Under the pieces are notes generated by a model. The model had not been told where the DNA came from and did no database searches. It saw only the letters and a list, made by a program, of their open reading frames with translations. From Candidatus Woesearchaeota archaeon (GTDB lineage Archaea > Nanobdellota > Nanobdellia > Woesearchaeales > DSVV01), in contig JACQSP010000005.1 of the NCBI GenBank assembly GCA_016205905.1, positions 1 to 24,356 on the forward strand: 24,356 nucleotides of DNA, in the 5' to 3' direction. This document shows positions 13,713-20,270 of this stretch, piece after piece. How positions within the stretch are numbered: the first letter of the stretch is position 1; each line of letters begins with the position of its first letter. The translations under genes and the position numbers were made by a program.

Positions 13713-14942
13713 ATGAGACACCCATTATGCCCACAATTTGGGACATGCGGCGGATGCACTGCGCAGCATATTGAATACTGCATTCAACTGGAAAATAAAA
13801 AGAAGGCATTAGCTCATGCTCTAGGCAAAGCTTCATTTCTGGACAAAACATTCAGCGAAAATAATATCAAACTCTTCTCAGGCAATGAATTTTATTACAG
13901 AAACAGAATGGATTTTCTCTTTCACTCTAATAATACTAATTTTCATCTTAATGATACTGGCAGTAATGGTATAATAGGAATTGGCCTCAGAAAAAAAGAC
14001 GACTACAAAAAGATAATTGACGTGGAGAAATGCGTTATATCAAATAAGAAATTAAATGAATTGTTGACGGAAATCCGCTCATTTTTCATGGGTAAAGAAA
14101 GGAATAAACCAGTAGATATATTTAATGTGAATAGGGATATATTCAATATGAATACGCGCACAGGCACGTTAAGGTATGTGGTCATAAGAGCGCCGCAGAA
14201 TGATTCTTCAATATCTTTTGTCCTGAACCCTGATTCAAAAAGAATAAATGAAACCCTTGAGCAGATAAAAGAATTTGCAAAGATTACTTCTGCCAATAAT
14301 GTACTTGTTGCATATGTCCCATCTCAAGCAGATGTGAGTATTTCAGATGATTTTTTCGTCGTGAAAGGAACAGATATGCTGAAAGAAACTTATCTTGGAA
14401 AAACATTTTTCTATCATTCGCAGGGTTTTTTCCAAAATAACAGCGAGATGGCAGAGAAAATGCATGAGTATTGCCTTAATCTCTTGACCTCTTACAGCCA
14501 GTATACAAAACCTGCGCATCTTTTAGATTTGTACGGCGGCGTTGGAACTTTTGGGATAATAAACGCAGATTTGTTTAAAGGCGTTACAATTGTCGAGTCT
14601 GTTAAGCAGTGCATAGACGCAGCAGATAAAAACATTGTGGCTAACAAGATTAAAAATGCAAAAGCAGTTGTTCTCGACGCAATTAATCTGAAAAAATTAA
14701 AATTGCCAGAGCCATTGTTTGTCATCACAGATCCTCCTCGCTCAGGAATGGACATGAAAACAATCGAGCAATTAAAGATTCTGAAACCAAAACTGATACT
14801 TTACGTGTCATGCAATGTGCAGCAATTGGCGAAAGACATTCCTAAATTTAAACAATATAAAATAAAGAGCGCTGCTTTGTTCGATTTATTCCCGCAGACA
14901 GTTCATAGCGAGGCGGTTGTGGAGTTGGTGAGAACTGTTTAA
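13713..14942 (+). CDS. TrmA/RumA-family RNA m5U methyltransferase
   Basis: 409 residues. The N-terminal [4Fe-4S] motif is HPLCPQFGTCGGC (Cys6, Cys12, Cys15) with the fourth ligand Cys107 in DVEKCVISNK, as in RumA. The C-terminal SAM-binding Rossmann domain has LLDLYGGVGTFGI, then ITDPPRSGMD, catalytic Cys367 in YVSCNVQQLAKDI, and the closing HSEAVVELV Glu motif. The enzyme makes 5-methyluridine; some archaeal members act on tRNA U54 and others on 23S rRNA, and the sequence alone does not settle which. There is no N-terminal TRAM domain. The start fits the first Cys motif closely. It is monocistronic on the plus strand. Confidence 0.93.
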   Translation: MRHPLCPQFGTCGGCTAQHIEYCIQLENKKKALAHALGKASFLDKTFSENNIKLFSGNEFYYRNRMDFLFHSNNTNFHLNDTGSNGIIGIGLRKKDDYKKIIDVEKCVISNKKLNELLTEIRSFFMGKERNKPVDIFNVNRDIFNMNTRTGTLRYVVIRAPQNDSSISFVLNPDSKRINETLEQIKEFAKITSANNVLVAYVPSQADVSISDDFFVVKGTDMLKETYLGKTFFYHSQGFFQNNSEMAEKMHEYCLNLLTSYSQYTKPAHLLDLYGGVGTFGIINADLFKGVTIVESVKQCIDAADKNIVANKIKNAKAVVLDAINLKKLKLPEPLFVITDPPRSGMDMKTIEQLKILKPKLILYVSCNVQQLAKDIPKFKQYKIKSAALFDLFPQTVHSEAVVELVRTV

Positions 14943-14996
14943 ACACGAAAAGAATGATGTAAAATCTACAAAATCTAACTCAATATTCCAGAAATC

Positions 14997-15875
14997 TCAA
15001 ACCCCCAACCCAGCGCCAATAACACCTGCATCTTTTAATTCTGTTTTTGCAACTTTACACGCTGGGACAAAACTCTTTTTGTTTAATTCTCTTACCATGG
15101 TTTTATTAAAGAATCTCCACGCTCCTGAAATCTGGCCGCCAAGAACAATCATTTCAGGATCAAATGTATTGACAAAGTTTGATAATGCCATTCCTAACAT
15201 TGTTCCGTATTCTTCAAACGCTTTTATTGCCCGCAAATTGCCGCGCTCTGCTTCGATAAACAAATCCAAAGTATCGCTTAATTTGAATCCATAATCTCTT
15301 GCAATCTTCACAAGCCCTCTGCTAGAAATATATTCTTCAACACACCCATAATTCCCGCAATGGCATTCATGTCCTTTAAAGTTTATCGTCGTATGGCCGA
15401 GTTCAGGAGCATCGCCTTTGCCTTTGTACAATTTCCCTTTGATAATAAATGCGCTGCCTATGCCTGTTCCTAATGTAATGCAGAGCACATAATCATTTTT
15501 TCTTCCAAATCCTAACTTTGCCTCTGCTATGCCAAAGCAGTTTGCGTCATTTTCAATTACAACTTTTTTCTTAAATTTTCTCTGAAGAATTTCTTTTATT
15601 GGGATTCCATGCAGCGGCAGATTTGGCGTGTCAATAATTGTTCCGTTTTTTTTGTCAATTCTTCCAGGGACTCCAATCCCTATGCCAGAAATTTTACGCG
15701 GTGATGCAGCTTTAATTACTTTCTCGACAGCAGTCATAACATCGCCAATAACATATTCAGCATCTTTTTTAGAAGTGATTGGTATTTTAATAGGTTCAAT
15801 TATCTTCCCTTTCTTGTCGACAATACCTGCTTTTATATAAGTGCCGCCTATGTCAACACCAATTGCATAACTCAT
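14997..15875 (-). CDS. ROK-family sugar kinase (glucokinase-like)
   Basis: 292 residues. The ATP-binding motif is VDIGGTYIKAGIVD (~8-21). Catalytic Asp110 lies in IENDANCFGIAEAKLG. Next is LGTGIGSAFI, then the zinc motif CHCGNYGC (Cys171, Cys173, Cys178), then VLGGQISGAW. This is a canonical ROK kinase phosphorylating glucose or another hexose with ATP. It lies 57 bp downstream of the phosphoglucose/phosphomannose isomerase gene on the same strand, so the pair probably forms an upper-glycolysis operon and glucose or mannose is a likely substrate. The protein starts directly before the ATP motif, so the ATG at 15875 is secure. Confidence 0.93.
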   Translation of the reverse strand: MSYAIGVDIGGTYIKAGIVDKKGKIIEPIKIPITSKKDAEYVIGDVMTAVEKVIKAASPRKISGIGIGVPGRIDKKNGTIIDTPNLPLHGIPIKEILQRKFKKKVVIENDANCFGIAEAKLGFGRKNDYVLCITLGTGIGSAFIIKGKLYKGKGDAPELGHTTINFKGHECHCGNYGCVEEYISSRGLVKIARDYGFKLSDTLDLFIEAERGNLRAIKAFEEYGTMLGMALSNFVNTFDPEMIVLGGQISGAWRFFNKTMVRELNKKSFVPACKVAKTELKDAGVIGAGLGV

Positions 15876-15932
15876 TTTTCCTCTTTTTTTCCTACAATTA
15901 ACACATTATGATTTAATGTATGACAAACTTAA

Positions 15933-16955
15933 TTACTCTTCCAGCATATCCTTTAATTTTTCAATAATTTCAACTGGTGTTGGATCAATGCCGTATTCCA
16001 TTGCCAGATAAAAACTGGTTAAATCGCCAATTAATATCGCTGAAAACAATCGTGTCAGCTTGTCTGGACCGGCAATTCCTATTTCAGTTACAGGAACACC
16101 ATATTGTTTAATTAAGCTTTTTGTTATTCTTATCCTCTTTTTGGTGCGTTCATCGTCATCAACCTCGCTTAACACAACCACATGAAACTCTCCAATCTTT
16201 TTAGTAAAGCCAACAATTTCATTATGATTTAATTCAGGAAGAACATTGCAGAATGCGTGTATTTTTGTATTCTCATTTAGCTCGCATTTCCATCTGTACA
16301 CAACAGGAGCAAATTTTTCAGACGCATAAATTAATGGGATTTTTCCTACCAAACTCTTTGCAAGCTCCTGCGCTGCATTTGCAAGCATTGGCTTTTTCAT
16401 TGCCTTTACTGTTTCTTTTATGTATTCTGTCTGCGATGGAATTAAACCTGAATTTTCCAAAACCCTCAGCATGCAAAAAAATGAATAGCATATTGCATTT
16501 CTTGGCTGCATTCCTTTTGGTATTATTATCTGAGGATGATTATTTTTAGTGAATGATTCTTTTAGTTTTCCGCCTGTTGTAAGCCCGAGCAATTTGCATC
16601 TCTTTTTAACTGCATCTCTATAAGCAGATATTGTTTCTTCTGTATTGCCCGAATAAGAGCTTACAATAATTAATGTATTTTCATCAATCCAAGTTGGCAG
16701 AGAATAATTTCTGCTTACTTCAATTCTTAAGTTTAGGTTAGGAACATCAGATAAATAATTCTTAAGAACCTCTCCTGCCATTGCACTCCCGCCCATTCCT
16801 GCGATGACAACAGCATTAATCTTTGCGTCAATCTTGAATTTTCCTGTAATTGCAAGCGCATTTACAATATGTTCAGGCATATCTAAAATTACTTGTTTAA
16901 GCTTTGACCTGTCAAACTTGTCTTCGTTTATGTGTTTTTGGATAATATCTGCCAT
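15933..16955 (-). CDS. Bifunctional phosphoglucose/phosphomannose isomerase
   Basis: 340 residues with two SIS domains. The first has VVIAGMGGSAMAGEVL (Gly55-Gly56-Ser57) and VSSYSGNTEETISAY (~99-112), which bind the sugar phosphate. The second has catalytic Glu228 in CELNENTKIH and His244 in PELNHNEIVGF. The 16-residue spacing of this Glu/His pair matches that recalled for the Pyrobaculum enzyme (Glu203/His219). The end YGIDPTPVEIIEKLK is typical. It interconverts glucose-6-P or mannose-6-P with fructose-6-P. The ribosome site GGTGAA lies about 7 nt before the ATG; TATA-like CTATATAAT occurs farther upstream. It is the first gene of an operon with the ROK kinase. Confidence 0.94.
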   Translation of the reverse strand: MADIIQKHINEDKFDRSKLKQVILDMPEHIVNALAITGKFKIDAKINAVVIAGMGGSAMAGEVLKNYLSDVPNLNLRIEVSRNYSLPTWIDENTLIIVSSYSGNTEETISAYRDAVKKRCKLLGLTTGGKLKESFTKNNHPQIIIPKGMQPRNAICYSFFCMLRVLENSGLIPSQTEYIKETVKAMKKPMLANAAQELAKSLVGKIPLIYASEKFAPVVYRWKCELNENTKIHAFCNVLPELNHNEIVGFTKKIGEFHVVVLSEVDDDERTKKRIRITKSLIKQYGVPVTEIGIAGPDKLTRLFSAILIGDLTSFYLAMEYGIDPTPVEIIEKLKDMLEE

Positions 16956-17087
16956 TTTGGGTTCACCATTTTTTTCTTGTAAATCAATTATAAATAAAAT
17001 TATATAGCTTTACTTATATATATTTATTTAAATATTATGGTATTAGAGCATATAAATAGGGTTGGATGAGATAAACTTCTTGTATTA

Positions 17088-17280
17088 GTTTCGTTCCTGG
17101 CATGTCCAACAGGTTCACGAAAAAAGTAAAAGGTAAGAAGTATAAGGTAAGAGGTACGATGATAACATCGTAGTCATTCCCTCCTACCTCATGCCTCTTA
17201 CTTCTTACCTTTTTATTCATGTGACCGTGGACTGCGTCCCACAAACTAGTTGGGAGCGGAAAAGAGATTTAGAAACAGGA
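17088..17280 (+). repeat. Dispersed REPIN-like element, copy E1 (complete, heptamer palindrome)
   Basis: A-end 17088-17119 (TTCGTTCCTGG, CATG, TCCAACAGGTTCAC) and B-end 17218-17280 (CATGTGACCGTGGACTGCGT, CCCACAAAC, TTGGGAGCGGAAA, AGAAACA). The core 17120-17217 is a large imperfect palindrome. AAAAGGTAAGAAGTA (17128-17142) pairs perfectly with 17199-17213, and TACGATG-ATAA-CATCGTA caps it (17155-17172). The left arm reads GGTAAGA, AGTATAA, GGTAAGA, GGTACGA in exact 7-bp steps (17132-17159); the right arm reads TCTTACC, TCTTACT, TCATGCC, TCCTACC. It occupies most of the 349-bp gap between two minus-strand genes; the rest (16956-17087) is AT-rich, with TATA-like motifs for the isomerase gene. 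Confidence 0.85.
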
Positions 17281-17304
17281 GATCATCTAAACAAATACCA
17301 CTTT

Positions 17305-18189
17305 TCACTTAATTCCAATCGTTCCAGGCCCTCGTCTTCCAACAATCGGCCCATCTTTGACAATAAAACCAGCTGTTTTCATATTTTCTCTCACAATTCT
17401 TGCGCAGGAATATGTCGCAAGAACCCCATTGTTTGTCATCACTGCATAAACCTCCTGAAAAAATTCCTTTGTCCATAATTCAGGGCAAGTTTTTGGCGAG
17501 AATGGATCAAAAAAGCAGAAGTTGAATTGAATATTTTTTGCATTGTTTTGATTAGCTAATTTATTTATTATGGTTATTAGTTCTGCTCTGTTTAGTATCT
17601 TTATTGTTTCTCTTGCGTCCCCTATTATAATTTTTAGATTTATATTTTTTTCATGAAGGGTAAATTCGTTTTTTTGCTGATTTTGTGGTTGAACAAGTTT
17701 TTGAATTAAATCATAATGAACAATTGGCGGAGTTAATTCGTTTAGTTTGTTTAAGATATTAATATCATTCTCAAGGCCAACAATATTAATTTTGCAATTA
17801 GGATTAACTGCTAAAATATTGTCAATTGCGACTGCTGTGTTATAACCGAGGCCAAAACAAACGTCTAAAATATTGATTTCATCATGAAGTTTAGCAAATT
17901 CCTTGATTTTGCAAGCATCAGAAAACTTTTTCTGCGCCTCTTCAACTGCGCCGCTGACTGAATGATATGTTTCTTTATATTGCTCGTTGAAGAAAGTGAT
18001 TGAATTGTCTTTTGTTGTGATTAATTTGATGTTTTGATTGGGGTTGTCTTTTATTTGAACTGCTTTGACATTCTGATTTAAATTATCTTTTGTGAGAGTT
18101 TTGGTGATATTTTTATTGGAGTTGTCTTTTGTTGTGATTGATATGATTGAATTATCTTTTATTGTGGTTGGTATAATATTTTGGTTCAT
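17305..18189 (-). CDS. MnmC2-like tRNA wobble-uridine methyltransferase with repeat-rich N-terminus
   Basis: 294 residues. Residues ~65-294 form an MnmC2/DUF752-type SAM methyltransferase: FFNEQYKETYHSVSGAVEEA, LDVCFGLGYNTAVAID (SAM loop), FFDPFSPKTCPELWTKEFF (DxFSPxxxPxLW signature), LATYSCARIVRENM, GPIVGRRGPG. In bacteria this domain makes the final methylation of mnm5(s2)U34; stand-alone archaeal versions are known. The FAD domain is absent. Residues 1-65 are a repeat of TKDNSNxNI-like units of ~13 residues with no recognised function. A minus-strand TATA (18211-18222) centred ~27 bp before the ATG predicts a leaderless mRNA and supports this long start. Promoter-to-start spacing and the frame suggest the repeat is translated. 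Confidence 0.85.
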   Translation of the reverse strand: MNQNIIPTTIKDNSIISITTKDNSNKNITKTLTKDNLNQNVKAVQIKDNPNQNIKLITTKDNSITFFNEQYKETYHSVSGAVEEAQKKFSDACKIKEFAKLHDEINILDVCFGLGYNTAVAIDNILAVNPNCKINIVGLENDINILNKLNELTPPIVHYDLIQKLVQPQNQQKNEFTLHEKNINLKIIIGDARETIKILNRAELITIINKLANQNNAKNIQFNFCFFDPFSPKTCPELWTKEFFQEVYAVMTNNGVLATYSCARIVRENMKTAGFIVKDGPIVGRRGPGTIGIK

Positions 18190-18210
18190 GATAATTTACA
18201 GAAGAATTAA

Positions 18211-18222
18211 ATAATATATAAA
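18211..18222 (-). promoter_or_regulatory. TATA box of the MnmC2-like gene
   Basis: The minus strand reads TTTATATATTAT, centred about 27 bp before the ATG at 18189. This puts the transcript start at the start codon, a leaderless arrangement. Confidence 0.65.
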
Positions 18223-18380
18223 TCATTGTGTTAAACTCACTAATAAAATAATTACTCACTCGTTATAATTATTCCTATTCTTATCTCAAAAAACAATAAC
18301 TTTTAAATATATAGTGTGTTGTTATGTGAAGATTAATATATAAATAGATGTTATTATGGTTAATAACTGGATTTATGAAA

Positions 18381-18412
18381 AATAAACATTATGAAGAATA
18401 AACATTATGAAG
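18381..18412. repeat. Two 16-bp tandem repeats
   Basis: AATAAACATTATGAAG occurs twice in a row (18381-18396, 18397-18412), followed by the start of a third copy (AATAGAC). It lies in the 287-bp gap between divergent genes. It may be a regulator site for the zinc-ribbon gene or simple slippage; nothing decides. Confidence 0.8.
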
Positions 18413-18476
18413 AATAGACAAATAAGATTAAATAATAATTATGAAAACAATAAAAACTAAAAAATGGTGATATAAT

Positions 18477-18806
18477 ATGTTTGAATGGCTTGTGGATTTG
18501 TTTAAGACAAAAGAAAAAGATGAAAGAAAGATAAAATGCAAAGGCTGCGGCGCATTTATAAGTGAAAGCAATGCAGTATTGGATGTTGACAGCGGCGCAT
18601 TTATATGCAGAGACTGCAAAGGCATTGGCTCTGAAATGGATAAGCTGGGAAAAGGCGGAATGAAACCTGCAGCAAAACAACAAGAAGGAGAAGAAGACGA
18701 CCGCGGAAAAGCCAGATGCAAAAGATGCGGATTTGTCAATACTTATTCAAAAAGCAGAGGCCTGCCAGATTCCTGCGGTTATTGCAACAGAAAGTTTAAG
18801 GTGTGA
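18477..18806 (+). CDS. Double zinc-ribbon protein, unknown function
   Basis: 109 residues. It has two Cys4 clusters: CKGCGAFISES...FICRDC (~21-48) and CKRCGFVNTYS...CGYC (~80-104). A charged Gly/Lys/Glu-rich linker joins them. The N-terminus MFEWLVDLFKTKEKDERK is an amphipathic helix. Zinc ribbons of this kind usually bind nucleic acid or mediate protein contacts; no specific family is recognised. GGTGAT (18465-18470) lies 6 nt before the ATG, a strong archaeal ribosome site that fixes the start. It stands alone, followed by a dispersed repeat copy. Confidence 0.8.
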   Translation: MFEWLVDLFKTKEKDERKIKCKGCGAFISESNAVLDVDSGAFICRDCKGIGSEMDKLGKGGMKPAAKQQEGEEDDRGKARCKRCGFVNTYSKSRGLPDSCGYCNRKFKV

Positions 18807-18897
18807 TAAGTATTATGTATTTCTTATTCTTATTTCTTTCTTAAATTTTATTAATAATTATATTATTTTTAATGTCTTCTAAAAAAACTTTAAAAAT

Positions 18898-18975
18898 TCA
18901 TGTGTCGGGGGACTGCGTCCCACAAACTGATTGAGAGCGGAAATGTTGAGAGCGGAAAAAGAGATCAAGAAACAA
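18898..18975 (+). repeat. Dispersed REPIN-like element, copy E5 (B-end only)
   Basis: TCATGTGTCGGG, hairpin GGAC-TGC-GTCC (18911-18921), CACAAACTGATTGAGAGCGG, AAA, then a second TTGAGAGCGGAAA, AAGAGATCAAGAAACA. It matches the B-ends at 13560 and 17218. No A-end is found upstream (18807-18897 is plain AT-rich DNA), so this is a solo end or a truncated copy. The tail TTGAGAGCGGAAA is duplicated in tandem here. Confidence 0.75.
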
Positions 18976-19033
18976 AACCCCATTTGAACAAAAACAAAAA
19001 CTTTAAAAAACACAAGTCATTCCCATCGTAATT

Positions 19034-20131
19034 ATGGTAAACCCAGCAAGTGGAGAACTAACAGGCAGAATAGATAGAAGTGGGGAACTAACAGACAGAT
19101 TAGTAATAAATACTGAACATACAACTGCCCATGAAAGATATTATTCTGGCGATTTTAAACCATTTCTTCGGCATTCTGAAGAAAAGCGTTATAGTGGTTT
19201 TATTGAGTTGCCTTATGACTATATAGACGTTAATGCTCTCAGAGAATTTTTGGTATCAGAAAAGCTTATTTCTCAAGAAGAATTTCCATTAGATAAGGAA
19301 ATTAATGGTTCTAAGTTTTGGTTATTTTCCCCAGATGTTGCTATACATAAGCAAAGATTAGAAAAAAGAGTGAGTGGATGTAATGGTTTTTTTATCTATA
19401 ATCCTAATGATCCTTTAATAAATGTGCAGGTTGTGCAGGATGAATGTGGTCTTGTTACTAGTGCCTATGTAGTAAAAGCAAACAAATTAGATGGAAATGA
19501 TGGTAAAATGTACGGTAGCTGGAGTTATAATCCAACAAGACCAGAAGAATTTACTGACCTTAGTTTTCTTCAAGTAAAAACAAGGGTTCAAATTAAACCA
19601 AATGCGCTTGTAAGACATATCAAAGAGGCAATAGCTAATCGTATTGAACACAAGTATGTTAATCTTGTTCTGACGGATTTAAGAAGAAGGTTAAATGCTG
19701 GTACTGATTATACTTCTGCTCCAGATAATATCCACGATATGGATGATATAAATAATGAATTAACTCAAATGTATGCTAGTGTTGGTGGAGATACTTATTG
19801 TGATGTAGGATTTGTTACATTAAGAACAGCTAATCATGATACATATAGATTTGCCCAAGCAAATATGCTTCCAGCACTAAATACAGTGTTAAGTGATCCA
19901 TCAGTTATAGAAATGCTGCTAATTCAGAGGGAAATTGGAATTTTGATAGAGATTTCTTGTAATTACGGACAAAACCAACATGATAAATTTGGTGTCAGAG
20001 CAGATATCTTAGAAGCACACAAGTCAGCAGAAGAAAAATTAATGAAACAACTATACCCCAAATATTTGGATTCTGCAGTTGAAAGGCTTGGGCAGCATGA
20101 AGAAGTTGTTAGTGTTCTAAGATTAATGTAG
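19034..20131 (+). CDS. Hypothetical protein, 365 residues
   Basis: Not recognised. It is soluble: no signal peptide or membrane segment is visible. The N-terminus has a short internal duplication (SGELTGRIDR, then SGELTDRLV). The rest is mixed alpha/beta with regions such as GFIELPYDYIDVNALREFL, GFFIYNPNDPLINVQVVQDE and IGILIEISCNYGQ. Four cysteines are scattered without a metal pattern. The C-terminal ~60 residues look helical. The ATG at 19034 is preceded by AT-rich DNA with a weak TATA-like ACTTTAAAA about 30 bp upstream and no ribosome site, so it may be leaderless. The first in-frame codons already look protein-like. Its neighbours give no functional clue. Confidence 0.7.
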   Translation: MVNPASGELTGRIDRSGELTDRLVINTEHTTAHERYYSGDFKPFLRHSEEKRYSGFIELPYDYIDVNALREFLVSEKLISQEEFPLDKEINGSKFWLFSPDVAIHKQRLEKRVSGCNGFFIYNPNDPLINVQVVQDECGLVTSAYVVKANKLDGNDGKMYGSWSYNPTRPEEFTDLSFLQVKTRVQIKPNALVRHIKEAIANRIEHKYVNLVLTDLRRRLNAGTDYTSAPDNIHDMDDINNELTQMYASVGGDTYCDVGFVTLRTANHDTYRFAQANMLPALNTVLSDPSVIEMLLIQREIGILIEISCNYGQNQHDKFGVRADILEAHKSAEEKLMKQLYPKYLDSAVERLGQHEEVVSVLRLM

Positions 20132-20198
20132 GATTTATTCTATTTTTTCTATTTCTTACAGTTTCTTAGAATATATAATCTATTTTCTAAAACACAAT

Positions 20199-20265
20199 AA
20201 TACTTATATATTAAACGATATTTTAACATTTTATTATAAATTTTAGTTAAGGCGAGGAGGTGTTC
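20199..20265 (+). promoter_or_regulatory. Promoter and strong ribosome site of the beta-oxidation operon
   Basis: TATA-like ACTTATATATTAA (20201-20213) is followed by a ~50-nt leader and GGCGAGGAGGTG (20250-20261), a strong Shine-Dalgarno about 9 nt before the ATG at 20271. This is the strongest ribosome site in the window and contrasts with the leaderless style of several neighbours. Confidence 0.7.
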
Positions 20266-20270
20266 TTAAA

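Noticed and set aside
17104..17110. Integron attC-like core site (GTCCAAC fits RYYYAAC) inside the dispersed elements
   Set aside because: The matching GTTRRRY partner and L boxes are not found at the other end, the motif is missing from several copies, and there is no integron integrase or cassette structure in the window.
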